Shown here: in pieces, positions 32,463 to 44,989 of the stretch | How positions within the stretch are numbered: the stretch's first letter is position 1 | Layout of the letters: each line of letters begins with the position of its first letter | Source: Nepenthes gracilis | Taxonomy: Eukaryota; Streptophyta; Magnoliopsida; Caryophyllales; Nepenthaceae | Assembly (NCBI GenBank): GCA_033239525.1 | Contig: BSYO01000034.1 | Span: forward strand, 2,790,001 to 2,854,000 | Reading direction: 5' to 3' | Length of the DNA: 64,000 bases | Position numbers and translations under genes: made by a program | The notes under the pieces: model-generated | Told to the model about the DNA's origin: nothing | Seen by the model: only the letters and a program-made list of their open reading frames with translations | Databases searched by the model: none

Positions 32463-33640
32463 CCTACGTAAAAGAGAATACATCAATAAAATCATACATG
32501 GTAGTGATATTGGTCACTATCTTTAACATGTTGACGATGTGTAAACTCGTGTAGGGGGCTGTGTGAGCTGTTAACGAAAGTAAGGGGACTTCATCCATCA
32601 AAACACATGCTAGTTGATAAACAAGTGGCAATGTTCTAAAACACATTCTTGCACATCTTTTGTATGTGAAAAATAGGATGGTTCTCATAATTTTATCGGA
32701 TGATGCGATGAGTAGAATATTTAATAATACCCGATAGATCGTCTTCAAGCACAACTATTTTAATTGGCCAAGAAACCCATTTATGTTGAATTGCATAAGA
32801 GACCGATGGAAGTGGTTCCTATAAATGATACTTATTTTATATGTTTGATGTTATATTCAAATAGCAAATATAACAACTAAGTCATTATTTAAGACGAGCC
32901 ATATACGCTTTTGTAGAATTGTATAGGTGCTTTGGATGAAACATACATCAAAATAAGGGCAATAAGACAAACCTAGAATCGAACTAAAAGGAGATATAGC
33001 TACAAACGTGTTAGAGTATGTTCCGTGACATGAGTTTATATATGTCCTATCGGGTTGGGAAGGATCTTCAAGGAAATATATTTTACGAGATTGCTAAATA
33101 GAATGCATGGACTCAAAGTTCCAAATGGTAAGCTCTTTAGATAATCGAATAAATCATAGTGTTTACAATAACCTTATATTACATAATCATATAGTATGTT
33201 TTTTTATAGGTACTTATTAATTAGTTGATACGGGATATGCAAATTGTAATGGATTTCTAACACCATTTAGGTAGGTTATAAGAGATACTATTTAAATGAA
33301 TGATCTTCAGTGATAAAACGGTGGAGAAATTTTTCAATATTTAATGTTATTGAAAGGTGTTTTATTTTAGAAAATGCGGTGGAAAATCCTTAGAAGTCCA
33401 TCATTTTATCTAAACCGAGTGGAACACATAATCGAGTTATCATTGCTTCTAGAAATAATTTTATAAGAAATGAGATGGAATATGATCCTGATGAATACAA
33501 CGACATGCATCATGAGGACTTAGTGACGAAAAGATGCTATCACATATGATGACAACTAGATCCTTTATATTTGAAGTGCAAATTTAGGAATAATTTGGCA
33601 AATTCTATGTTCATTGTGTGAGTTTGGAGAAATCATTGAA
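32463..33640 (+). pseudogene. PIF/Harbinger (ALP1-like) transposase relic
   Basis: Mixed-frame translation follows a plant Harbinger transposase. The N-terminal part shows HPSKHMLVDKQVAMF-like and NFIGS residues (32590-32700), then WKWFL near 32808. The DDE core has GALDETYIK (aspartate codon 32935-32937), LKVPNG, LVDTGYANCNGFLTPFR (aspartate 33227-33229) and VIERCF (glutamate 33352-33354). The C-terminal part reads RNNFIRNEMEYDPDEYND near 33450. An 82-nt intron (33128-33209, GTAAGC...TTTATAG) falls between NG and the LVDTGY strand and keeps the frame. Stops and frameshifts are numerous. I could not find terminal inverted repeats. The catalytic triad is readable but the gene is dead. Confidence 0.85.
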
Positions 33641-33879
33641 TTTTGTCAAAATTAAATCTTTAAAACGGACATTAATGTGTTTGTTGTTCCATATCATCAA
33701 TTTTATATTTACTTCTTCAAATGTTATATGTTTGTTGTCGCAATTATCAAAATTTTTTTCATATCATTTATATGGCATCTGGTGATGGTTAAAACTTTTT
33801 GGATTCACTCTTTCATCATTATTATAATAGAGATAAAAAGTAGTTAAACATATCCAATTAGAAAAAGATAAAAAAAAGA
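33641..33879. other. AT-rich spacer between the Harbinger relic and the Athila LTR
   Basis: Nothing recognised. The left edge of the Athila LTR falls near its right end but cannot be fixed to the base. Confidence 0.4.
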
Positions 33880-35306
33880 AGATGGGAGATCCATGAAGAT
33901 TAAATTCTTGTTGCTAGTATGATTGAGTTATGATAATACTTAGGGATGAATCAAGTATGGACAATGGTTTCAAGTCGGTAGGTTACTACTTTGAGTTAGA
34001 TCAAGGATCAAACTACAAAAATTATTCGTCTTTCAAGGCAAAATATTGTTTTAGCCATGGATAATTTGGAGTGTTTTATGATATGATAAAGGGTATGAAT
34101 ACTTTTTGGGATGATTCATGAAAAATTGTTGTTCTTTGAACCACACGTGTGAAATAATAAAAATTAAAACTAAAATAGTTGTGCTTCATTTTTAATTTCT
34201 TCTTAAAGTTACTTATTAATGTAGATTCGTTATATATTATGATATATTTTGTGTTTAGAGATAGAGTCAAGGATACTATTATCAGAGAAAAAAATCGTTC
34301 CCATATTTTGAAGATTTCAATGATCTAAATATGGTAAAGATTAATTTGAGGACATCATTCTTTTTTGACAATAGCAAGTGTGAATGATGTTAATATTGAA
34401 GACTTGGCACTAATGATTTCTCAAAATTGCTAAATTTATCAACTCAATTACAGGATGACATTAAAGAAAATGGAAAGCTCAAGCCTATTTTATTTTTTTA
34501 TTATGACAAAAATAAGCATATTCTATCATCCAGTTTACAATTATATATTCATTGACTACAAAAATTGGGAAGACTCGGTGAAATGTCCTACCCAAAAGCT
34601 TGAGACACAAAACATTGAGGGACTAGGATAAGGGAGATATATGGTAATATACTATGGCAGATTTAAATCGTTAATTATCTCCAAAAAGTGAAAAAAAAAA
34701 AAATACAAAATATATGAAAAAATCCTTTATTTATTTTTTGTTTGAAAATATGATTATTATTAAAAATCAAAAACAAAAAATTGAAATTTATCAAATAATT
34801 TGTACTTTAAAACATGTGGCTATCAAATAATTTGTAATTTTTCTTTTACTACTCCAACGTTCCACAACCGCATGTTTGAATGGTTGTGATGTTTTGAAAA
34901 AGTTTAATATGCAAGTTTGGGTTAAATGGTAAATTATCCAACGGAATATTACTACTTGCGCTTTTCTATTATATTTATTAAAATTTTAATTCCTTAAACA
35001 ATTTTACATTGATATTTTTTTAAATGTGATTTTGTTATTTTTATTTGTATATATTTTAATTGGAGTATGATGATATTTTTTAATTTTCAGTATTGTAAAA
35101 ATTTATTTTAATAATAAATTATGTATATTAAATAATATGTATAATAAAAATATATTATATTTTTTAATTATATATAATAATATGATAATTATAATATTTA
35201 TAATTTTTGTATTATTTTATAATATGTAATATATTATATATTTATTAAATATGTATTTTTACATGATACAATAATATAATATATTAAATAATATTTCATA
35301 ATAATA

Positions 35307-35342
<36 letters not shown>

Positions 35343-36437
35343 GGGAGGGTATTTTGATCATATAATATATATAAAATACTAATGGAATACATATGCACAT
35401 ATTTTTATTTTTTTATATAATATATTATATACCCTATAATTATAAGGGTAAAAGGTCATTCTAATAAATTTTCCTGTTATTTCTCATAAATATAAACTAA
35501 ATATGAAAGGACAAATTTTTGATTGCATTGTAGAATCAAAAGGAATAATAATTTTTGGCTAAATCTTCAATTTACATGAATTGATTTAATCTTATTGATT
35601 AAAGAATCTAAAGGTGTAATCGGAGGAATTTTGAGAGTTGCAGAGAAGGGAAGGAGGTTTAAGAAAAAGAAAAAAAAATAAGAAAAACAGCGAGCAGCGC
35701 AAGTAGACGAGAGAGAGAGAGAGAGAGAGAAACAGAGAGGGGATTGGTCTGGCTTTGGGGATTTGTTTTCTTGCTTTTCAATTTTTTCACAAAATTAATA
35801 TTTAAATTTAACGAGTCTGATTTAAGTCCACTAGTTTATATTATTTATTTTTTTATTGGTTAGTTTAATTTTAAATTAATATCAAATTCTCGTAATTTTA
35901 TATTATGTTGTGTTATAAAAATTAATATATTATGACTAACTATTACAATCACCTAACATCTAATATTTAATAATTTTATATTTCTGTTATTTAATTATTT
36001 ATATTTTATTTATTTTTTGAGCCTTAGATGATTTTGGCACCACCACTTTTATAATTTTATATTTATATTATTTAGTTCTTATATTTTATTTATTATTTTT
36101 TAATTCTAAGTTTTGAATCTATGTGCCCTGACATTATTTTATTGCAAGGATAGTTCTATACTTTAATACGATAACTTACAGTTACTCGACAACAGGTAGG
36201 CTATAAAAAAATTTTAATTTTTAACAACTTTGTGTTTTTTTATCTAATATTTGTATCTTTTAAATGGTAAATGACTTCTGAGTATTTTCTTGCCGATTAT
36301 CATTTAGTGTATTAATTTTTGCTAAATTAGTTTTAGGGCTATAAAATTAATACCAGGCTTACCAGGCTAGGAAAAAATTATACCAAATTCTCGTACTTAC
36401 GAGGTTAAAAAGAACCACACCTATTGAGGTTCGGTCA
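33880..36437 (+). repeat. 5' LTR of the Athila element
   Basis: It matches the right LTR at several anchors: GGATGAATCAAGTA (33943), TTTAGCCATGG (34052), TTACAATTATATAT (34536), GAGGGACTAGGATAAGGGAG (34617), GAGAGTTGCAGAGA (35633), CACAAAATTA (35790) and ATTGAGGTTCGGTCA at the end. A very AT-rich block at 35090-35460 with a (TA)n run, and a (GA)n run near 35710, are extra relative to the right copy. It ends with CA at 36436-36437. Confidence 0.75.
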
Positions 36438-36443
36438 AGTTTT

Positions 36444-36461
36444 TGGCGCCATTGTCGGGGA
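36444..36461 (+). other. tRNA-Asp-type primer-binding site of the Athila element
   Basis: TGGCGCCATTGTCGGGGA lies six bases behind the 5' LTR. It differs at two positions from TGGCGCCGTTGCCGGGGA, the complement of the 3' end of plant tRNA-Asp used by Athila elements. Confidence 0.85.
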
Positions 36462-36605
36462 GTTTGTATTTTTCTACAATTACTAATTTTTTAACCCACC
36501 ACTAAGGAAAAAAAAACTAAAACAAAAAAAATGAAACCAAAGAAAGGAAAAAAAATGTTAACTTAAAATAAAAAAAAAATCAAAAAAATTTAAAAAAGAA
36601 GTTCA

Positions 36606-36637
<32 letters not shown>

Positions 36638-36654
36638 GTCACAGAAAGTAAGGA

Positions 36655-38500
36655 TGGTAGAAGAAAATAATATTAATGCTGATCTCCTAAGGATACAAGA
36701 AAGTGAATTTCGGACGTTTTGAGACTATTTACATCCAGCATGATATGATACTCCATCTTGTATTATGTTATCTTTACATCAACAGAACTTCAATTTCAAA
36801 TTTGGGCTGATGCAATTGTTGCCTCATTTTCATAGAATGAATTTTGAAAATCTCTATCAAAATATAAAGGACTTTGAAGAGGTTTGTGGCGCATTTGTAG
36901 ATAATAGTTATTCTGAGAAACAATTCATTTAAAATTATTCCCATTTTCTTTTAAAGATAAAGTTAAAATGTAGTTAAATTCTTTTAAATCAAGATCAATT
37001 TTTACATGGTTAGAAATGTAAAAAGAATTTTTGAAAAAATATTTTTTTACGTATTAGACTCAAATTTTACAAAGACAAATCATAAGTTTTTTTCAGAAAT
37101 CTAATGAAATATTTTATTAGTGCTAAGATAGATACAAGGATCTACTTAATACTTGCCCACATCATGGATTTGTGGTATAGCATATTATTAATTTTTTAAT
37201 GAATATTTGACTCCTCAAATACGTCAATTTGTTGAAATAATGTGTAATGAAAATTTTTTAATAAGGATTCCAATAAAACCTATGAATATTTTGAGAGTTT
37301 AGTTGAAAATGCTTAAACTTAGAATTCAACTTGTCTACCCAATTATGAATTGAAAGTTTTTTAATAAGTCTAATGGTAAATTTTATTTAAAAGATTTAGA
37401 TAATATTAACGTTAGACTTGCCATTATCACAAGAAAATTGGAAGCACTAGAAACAAAAAAAGTTCACCTTGTATCTAATAAAATGTCTACAATTTATTGT
37501 GTTTGTGATAATCTATTACACAAGCCTGAAAATTGTCCTACTTTAACTGTTCTTAAAGAAACCCTATAAAACCTAGCAAATGTGATACCAAATTTTAAAA
37601 AAATCATTTTAGGGCCCTTTGCAAGGTGGTAATCTATTTTTAGAAACTTACAGTTCAGGGTAGAGAAATCACCCAAGTTTTTGTTGAAAAAATGAAGGAC
37701 CTTCCACCTCTCCACAATTTCAGGGCCCACCACTTCCACCACCACAACGCACTTATCAAACCCTGCACAAGAGAACACTTGAGGACACATTGCAATAATT
37801 CATGCAATAACAAAGTGGAGTGAATGCACAACAAGTGAATATCAATACTCAACATGCTAGAGTATTAGATGACATTGGTAACAATATCACTCAATAAATA
37901 CAATTTTTAAGTATTCATGAAAAGGGCAAATTTCCTACACAACCCAGACCTAACCCCCAAACCCAATTTCAAATGGGGGAGATTTCAAATGGCAAGCTGA
38001 ATAATAAATAGATCTAAATTATTACCACACTTTAGAGTATCCCTAAATTTTAAAAAAAATATAGTTCAAGAAACTTCTAAAAATGATAATGAAGTCCAAG
38101 TTAAATGTGAAAAGATATTATTAGATAAAAATAATGTTATCGAACCACGAAGTGAATCTTTGAAATATAAAGAGAAATAAAAGGAATAATTTCAGAAAAC
38201 ATCATTTTCTCATTGGCTTAAAAAATTTAAGAATAAAATGTTAAACTATGAATTTTATAATGTTTTTAAACAAGTCAAGATTAATATTCCCATTCTTGAT
38301 ATTATTAAACATATTCCTTTATATGCTAAATTTTTAAAGAATTTGTTCACAGTGAAGAGAAAATTAAATATCAAGGAAAGATCCTTTTTGATTGAACAGG
38401 TAAGTTCTATCCTATAATTTAAAACATCACCCAAATATAAAAATCTAGAAAGTCCCATGATTTCATGTATTGTTGGTAATCATTGAGTTGAGTAAGTATT
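36655..38500 (+). pseudogene. gag: Athila gag, broken
   Basis: Mixed-frame reading follows Athila Gag: an NFNFKFGLMQLLPHFH stretch near 36795, NIKDFEEVCGAFVDN near 36865, then KLFPF-, FLKK- and AHIMD-like residues to about 37330. A remnant of the zinc-knuckle (Y-C-V-C-D-N...H-K-P-E-N-C-P) lies at about 37496-37545. The following 37600-38450 region is rich in Gln/Pro/Asn and then in Lys/Glu, as in the Athila gag C-terminus. Stops are frequent (for example near 36720 and 36930). Confidence 0.8.
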
Positions 38501-39125
38501 ACTTGACTTATGGGCTAGTGTTAATCTTTTACTATATACAGTCTATCAACAATTAGATTTGGGAGAACTCAAATTCATTGGAATTACACTCTAATTGGCT
38601 AATAGATTTGTTAAAATCCCTAAGGGAATGATGGAGGATGTCTTAGACCAAGTAGACCAGTTCTACTTTTTAGTGGACTTTATAGTATTAGAAACTCAAC
38701 CTGTTGTCAACCCTAATACTCATATACTAGTCATACCCGATAGACCATTTCTTACAACTTCTAATGCATTAATTAATTATAGAAATGGTCTAATAAAATT
38801 GTCTTTTGAAAATATGACTATTGAAATGAACATTTTTAATGTGAAACAGCCAATTGAGCACGATGACATAAGAGATATTGATTTTGTTGATACTCTAATT
38901 GAAAGACACATTAATGAAAATCCATTGAAAATGTCCATTTGTCATGAATTAATGGGAATAATCGATTTTAAAGATGAGGAAGAATGTGATAAAATAATTC
39001 GATTTAGAAATGAATCAATATTGACAATAGGCCACTATCCCCCATATTTTGAGCCAACAAAGTCTTTGACTTCTAGGTTTGAGCCTGTATCACTGAAAGC
39101 ACCAAATTTTGAGCGAATGCCTTGA
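38480..39125 (+). pseudogene. Athila aspartic protease region, active-site Gly replaced
   Basis: The active-site strand reads LDLWASVNLL (aspartate codon at 38504-38506), where Athila proteases have D-L-G-A-S; glycine has become tryptophan. From 38595 the frame is open for 176 residues: RFVKIPKGMMEDVLDQVDQF, FYFLVDFIVLET, VIPDRPFLTTSNALINYRNG and LSFENMTIEMNIFNV, all typical of the Athila protease and the linker to RT. A TAA at 38591-38593 separates the two parts. It would process the polyprotein if intact. Confidence 0.85.
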
Positions 39126-39299
39126 TCATAATTTCTAAAATATGTATTTTTGGGTGAGGAGGAAATATATCCGATTGTAATTTTATCTACCCTCACTACA
39201 GATTAGGAGAGTCAATTGGTTGGTCTATATTTGATCTTTGAGGCATTAGTCCACTAGTTTGCACACATCGAATTTATCTTGAACAAAATATAAATTTTG

Positions 39300-40120
39300 T
39301 GAGGCAAATGCAATGAAGACTGAATCCCAATATGAAGGAGATAGTGAAAAGAGAAGTGTTAAAATTACTTGATAATAGAATTATTTATCCTATCTCCGAT
39401 TCAAAATGGGTTAGCCCAACACAAGTTGTTCCTAAAAAGTCTAGAGTTGCTGTCATAAAAAATAAAAAATAAAAAATAAACTTGTGCCAACTAGAATTTA
39501 TACTGGATAAAATATGTGTATTAACTATCGAAAACTAAGTGTAGTAACTAGGAAGGACCATTTTTCATTCCCATTCCTCGATTAAGTCGTAGAAATAGTG
39601 GTAAGGAAAGATTTTTATTATTTTCTTGATGGGTATTTAGGATATAATCAGATAGAGATAACCCTTGATGATCAAGAGAAAACCACGTTTACTTGTCCCT
39701 TTGGTATGTTTGCATATAAAAGAATTCCATTTGGACTATGTAATGCTCCAACCACATTTCAAAGATATATGATGAGTATATTTAGTGACATGGTTGAGTA
39801 GTTTTTTGAGATTTTCATGGATGACTTCTCAGTCTATGGAGGTACCTTTGAGATGTATTTAAAGTACATAGAAAAAGTTTTAAAAGCTGTGTGAAAAAAT
39901 GATCTTGTTCTGAACTGGTAAAAATGTCAATTCATGGTCACTCAGAGTATAGCGTTGGGACATATTGTCTCTTCTAAAGGAATTAAAGTAGATAAAGTTA
40001 AAGTTGAATTAATAAAAAATCTTCTAATCCCAAAAACAGTTAGACACATCCGTTCATTTTTAGGACATGCAAGATTTTATAGACATTTTATTCAATCTTT
40101 TAGTACAATTGCTTGACCCC
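39300..40120 (+). pseudogene. Athila reverse transcriptase, broken
   Basis: The domain shows LNPNMKEIVKREVLKLLDN (39325), ISDSKWVSPTQVVPKKS (39390), FYYFLDGYLGYNQIEI (39613) and FGLCNAPTTFQRYMMSIFSD (39730), with the catalytic FMDD at about 39816-39827 and LGHIVSSKGI at 39955. Stops at about 39470, 39799 and 39892 and an A-rich insertion (AAAAATAAAAAATAAAAAAT near 39460) break it. Confidence 0.9.
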
Positions 40121-40129
40121 TTTGTCATT

Positions 40130-40620
40130 TTCTGTCATAGGACATTCTTTTTGAGTGGATGCTAGAGTATCAAAATGGTTTTGATAAGTATAAAGAATCT
40201 TTGACCACTGCGCTCATCATGCAAGCACATGATTGGTCACTATCTTTTAAATTCATGTGTGACGCTAGTGATTATGCGGTAGGGGCCGTGCTAGGCCAAC
40301 GAAAAAATAAGATGCCTCATGTCCTATACTATGCAAGCAGAGACCCTCACCAATGCACAAATCAATTACACCACTACTGAAAAGGAGCTTCTTGCTGTAG
40401 CTTTTGTATGTGATAAGTTTAGATCATATTTAATTCGTTCACTTGTTATAATCTATACTGATCATGCAACTTTAAAAAACTTGTTAACTAAAAAAGATAC
40501 AAAACCTCAACTAATCAAATAGATCATTCTTCCCCAAGAATTTATTTAGAAATTCGAGACAAGAAGGGAGCAGAAAATATTATAGTTGATCATTTATCTA
40601 GACTTACTCTTGATGACCAA
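40130..40620 (+). pseudogene. Athila RNase H, broken
   Basis: [36 protein letters not shown] and VLYYASRD in one frame (40183-40350) continue as [20 protein letters not shown] and [17 protein letters not shown] in the next (40362-40500). A single frame change near 40350 separates them. The Asp, Glu and Asp positions of RNase H are visible. Confidence 0.88.
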
Positions 40621-40829
40621 TTGAAAGATGATCGTCCCTATAAATGAATATTTTTTATGAACACTTGCTCCTTTTGAATTCTTTTGAGCCAAGTCAGTCA
40701 ACCTAGTATATAGATATTGCAAATTATTTGGTAGCAAGTAAAATTTCGGATAATTGGTACTAGGTAGATAGACAAAATTTTTTCAAAATGTGAGAACATA
40801 CTTATTTGACGAGCCATACTTATTTAACT

Positions 40830-41945
40830 ATTGTTAAGATCAGATTCTTTGTCGTTGTATTCCAGAAGATGAAATTCAAAATGACATTGCCTATTGTTAC
40901 TCCTCAAAATATGGTGGCCACTTTTCTTCAAGGAAAACTATTGTAAAGATTTTACAATGTGGATTCTATTGGCCCACCATGTTTCAAGACGTTCACATAT
41001 ATTACACTATCTGTAATCGATGTCAGAGATTAGGAAGTTTCACTAGAAAAAGTATGATGCTACTATCCCCTATTCTTATCTTAGAAATTTTTGATTGTTC
41101 AGGAGTTGATTTTATGGAACCTTTTTTAATTCTTTTGGATACAAGTATATTTTGTTGGCAGTAGACTATACGTTCAAATAGGTTAAGGGTATTGTTACGC
41201 GTAACAATGATCATTGAACAGTGATAAAATTTTTTAAAGAGAATATTTTATCCCAATTTGGTATGCCACATGTAATTATTAGTGATGGGGGTAAATATTT
41301 TTATAACAAACTGTTTACAACTCTAATAAATAAATATAGCATTATACAAAAAATAGCCACTCCTTATCATTCTCAAACCAGTGGATAAGTAGAATTGGCC
41401 AATAGAGAGAGAAAATAAAATCTAGAAAAGGTTATTAATCCTAATAGAAAAGATTGGTCTTTAAAACTTATTGATACATTATGGGCTTATCGCACAGTTT
41501 ATAAGATAATTTTGGAAATGTCACCTTATAAACTAGTCTACGAAAAGCCATGCTATCACCCGGTTGAAATGGAACATAAAGCCTATTGGGCTATCAGACA
41601 ATTTAATAAAAATATTGATGATGCTGGAATTCACAGGAAATTACAATTGTGTGAGTTTGAGAAGTTCAGAAACAATACTTTTAAAAATGCTAAAATAGCT
41701 AAATCTAAAATAAAAAAAATTACACGACAAATACGTAATTTGAAAGGCATTTCATTTTGGATAGAAAATTTTGTTGTACAACTCACGCTTGCATTTGTTC
41801 CCAAGGAAGCTAAAGTTATGATGGACAGGACTTCATACCGTAATCGTCATTTTAGAACATGGAGTTATTGAAATAAAAAATCCTGGTGATGGTTACCATT
41901 CTAAAGTCAATGGACACCATTTGAAACTTTTCTTCGACCCTTAAA
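40830..41945 (+). pseudogene. Athila integrase, broken
   Basis: RRCIPEDEIQ-like residues near 40855, then SSKYGGHFSSRKT and GFYWPTMFQDVH, lead to the zinc-binding CNRCQRLG near 41010. The core has GVDFMEPF (41104), an ISDGG strand (41278) and a VELANRERK-like strand (41390), the D, D and E of integrase. The C-terminal part stays open at 41512-41871, ending in RTSYRNRHFRTWSY. Stops break the middle (about 41162-41460). Confidence 0.85.
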
Positions 41946-41966
41946 CTATAATAGAGAATCCATCAA

Positions 41967-41975
41967 TTTGGGGGA
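41967..41975 (+). other. polypurine tract of the Athila element
   Basis: TTTGGGGGA lies about 25 bases behind the integrase remnant and just before the region that aligns with the left LTR. The exact LTR start behind it could not be fixed. Confidence 0.5.
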
Positions 41976-42004
41976 TCCTCCACCTTTAGAATTAAAAAAA
42001 AAAA

Positions 42005-44636
42005 AAGATATGGTGGGTTATCATTATTATGATTATAATTTTTATATGGTTTTGTTTACTTAATGATCATCTTGCAGGAGGATGAATCAAGTAGATAGTT
42101 TTTTTTTTTTTTAGTTGGTATTTGCTAGATACTCTAGACAGATCAATGGGTCAAACTACAAAAAACGTACAACTTGTATGATTGCAACTTACCATTCCCC
42201 CTTCATCATTTAGCCATGGTTTTCATAATATTTGAAGTGCACAGGTGTATTCCTTTCTTTGTGACTTTTTTTTCTTGTTAATGAAGAAAAATATTTAGCT
42301 TAAAGAGAAAGGCGATAGTCATTTATAAAAAACTCTAAAATTGAAAAAAAATGAAAAAAAATGAAAATAATAAAAATAATAAAAACTAAAAAAAAAACTA
42401 AAAAAGTCATTATGGGTAATCTCATAAACTGTGACTTGAATACTAATTTTGTGATTAATGGGATTTAAACATTGACCTTTTATATTTTATGATTAAGTCG
42501 TCTGATGATACTATTTTCAGAGTACCTATTACATAATGCACGTAAATTTTGTTCTTACTTATTTTATTTGAATATCCTGTATCATCTAAATATAGTAAAA
42601 ACTTAATACCCGTGTGAATCTTTGAGCCATTTTTCAATTGAAAGGGTATTGATGATTAATTCTGTAATGTTTATCCTTTCAAGAAAAAATCTTTCCACAA
42701 TTTCGTGATACTTGTTTTAAATTTATTATTCTTGACAAATAATCATTAATAAATAAGAATTACTAAATTTATACAAATAAGTTATTATTTTTCACCGTGA
42801 GGATGACTTTAATAGCACATTTTTTTATTTTTTTGAGCTCAAACCTATTTTATTTTTTATTCAATTATTATTTGAAACCAATTTGAGCATATTATATGCA
42901 TACTTTAAGTTTACAATTATATATTTTTTGGTTTACTCACATCTAAAAAAATGACCAAGACATGTTAAATACTTATCCTACCCAAATAACTTGAGACACA
43001 AAGACAATTGAGGGACTAGGATAAGGGAGATATATGGTAAAAAAAAAATGGGGGCAGATTTAAATTTTAATTGGTGCTCCAAAAAAAGTGAGAAAAAAGA
43101 AAAAAAATATCACAAAATTTAGAAGTTGACTGCTGATTTATTATTTCTCCTTTATTGTATTTTTTTTGGTTTGAAAATATGATTATTCATTAAAAAAAAT
43201 CAAAAATCAAAAAAAGATAAAGAAGAATGGCAAAAATTCAAACCAATAGGATAAGGGAGAAGTAAGTGAATTGAGATATAGTATTTTTCATTTTATGTGG
43301 CTATTGAAAAATGGATGGGGATGTTTGTATTAGCAAGGGAGGATAAGCCTTTGTTGATTAAGGCATTTCTTTATAAAATTTTTGTCACTTTCTTGTAACT
43401 ACAAATCCACAACCGCATTCCAATAGGCAAATACCTGAAAGGACCTTTGTGAATATAACTTATACATATAAATCAAGGATATTTTTATTTATATTGATTA
43501 GTTATGAAAATAAGTTTTTTTCCATGAAATTATATCGAATCTCCTTGTAAATTGTGTCTTTCATTGTAATAGTTATATGACTTGATTATTCACTACATTT
43601 ACTCTTATTTACGGAACTTTTGAGGGCAGTCTCTGAGTTTGATAAATTTTCCATGAGTGCATATCCGATAAGGTTTTGAAGTCAATGCTAAAAAGGTAAA
43701 ATGTATGTATATTTATACATAATGGGTTAGGATGAAATAAAAACACACATATACTTAAATTTTTTAATTATAAATTTAAGATGACTAAATTTATAATATT
43801 TAATATTTATGATCATTTTATTAATTCTTTTAATATTAGTATGATTGATGTGTGTTTTAAGAAAACGAAGATGGCGGTCGTTTTTCGTCATTTGAAAAAT
43901 TAGGTTACTGACTAAAAATCGCCCATTAGATCCACGCCGGACGGAGTTTAAAGGTTTGTTGTATCCGTTAAATGTAATCGTGATATCTATAAAAGTTGTA
44001 TTTTATTTACAGTACGTATCTATTTTGTTTTCTCCACGTTGCTAAGGAACTAGCAATGAATGGGATGGAGGTTGTAATGAACATTAAATTTTATATTTTT
44101 AATTCTATTTAGTTGTTATAATTTTATAATAATTTTAATTTAAATTACATAATTAAATTAAATTTTTAATTAAAGAGAGAAAAATCTTACCCCCTCTCCT
44201 CTATAAAATGAAAAGGGGAGTGAAGCTGGGAACAGGGGATTTGGGAGGAGCACAGAAAGAGAAAAGAGCACAGAAAAGGGGGATTTGGAAGAATCTGCCA
44301 ACAGGCAGAGGAGAGAAAAGAGCAGAGAGAGGAGTGAGAAAGAGAGAGTGAGTGAGAGGGAGAACGACAGTAAATATTTCAGGATTTTTTGGGAGCGAGA
44401 ATGAGAGTTGCAGAGATGGGACTCCAGGTGTCGGAGAGAGAGAGGTGAAAGGAGAAGAGATAATATTTTTAAATAAATAAATAAATATATATATATATAA
44501 GAATTATGATATTAGCTTTAGAGAGAAAAAGCAGTTTGGCTTTAGATTTGTTTTTGTTACATGTTTTTTCACAAAATTACATTTAAATTTAGTGAGTTAC
44601 AAAATTATAAAAAATCACACCATTGAGGTTCAGTCA
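42005..44636 (+). repeat. 3' LTR of the Athila element
   Basis: It aligns with the left LTR through anchors GGATGAATCAAGTA (42080), TTTAGCCATGG (42210), TTGAGGGACTAGGATAAGGG (43008) and GAGAGTTGCAGAGA (44403), and through the terminal CATTGAGGTTCAGTCA. It holds a purine-rich block at 44190-44360 that is also present at 29540-29705 but not clearly in the left LTR. TATAAAA at 44202 is a probable TATA box. It ends with CA at 44635-44636. Confidence 0.75.
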
Positions 44637-44689
44637 ATTTTCTTCTATGGAGATTTTCTATGGCATTATTAAAGCCTCACTTCTAACAA

Positions 44690-44985
44690 TTCGAATTTTA
44701 CTTGAGTCTATGGAAATGCGAGGATTTTGAGATTATGATTCTCACATTTCAGAATGACCTCCTCTTTTTTGTTTGGTTGATCAACAATCTGTGGGGACCC
44801 TCGACTAATGCCTCTATGCCTTCATAAGATTATTTGGCTTAGTCTCTAACCTGAATAAACATGAATGTTTCGTTTAGTAGTTTTGACAATCAATTCGCAA
44901 TGACTATTTAAGATATTACTGATTTTTAAAATTGGTTCTCTTCCTGTTTGTCCTCAACCACGCATGTTGGTTTTTAATATATATA
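44690..44985 (+). pseudogene. L1-type LINE reverse transcriptase fragment (left piece)
   Basis: Mixed-frame translation gives QNDLLFF (a degraded FADD-type strand), then RLFGLVSNLNKHECFVSS near 44840-44890 and GSLPV near 44945. This is the order FADD..., SGL..N..KS, IGSLPVRYLG seen in plant L1 reverse transcriptases. It breaks off near 44985 at a (TA)n run; the part expected next appears at 50960. Confidence 0.7.
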
Positions 44986-44989
44986 TATA

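Larger units (their letters stand above)
33880..44636 (+). mobile_element. Athila-type Ty3/gypsy retrotransposon, inactive
   Basis: Two long, diverged direct repeats (about 33880-36437 and about 42005-44636) enclose gag, protease, RT, RNase H and integrase typical of Athila. The primer-binding site at 36444-36461 resembles the complement of tRNA-Asp, as in Athila. A purine tract TTTGGGGGA at 41967-41975 precedes the right repeat. LTRs of about 2.5 kb are long, and their alignment is broken by many indels, so the insertion is old. No env-like ORF is seen between integrase and the right LTR. The left LTR edge is approximate and no target duplication could be confirmed; ATTTT follows the right LTR. 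Confidence 0.85.

Noticed and set aside
32464..32754. Minus-strand open frame of 96 residues
   Set aside because: The plus strand in the same place reads as Harbinger transposase, so this is a shadow.
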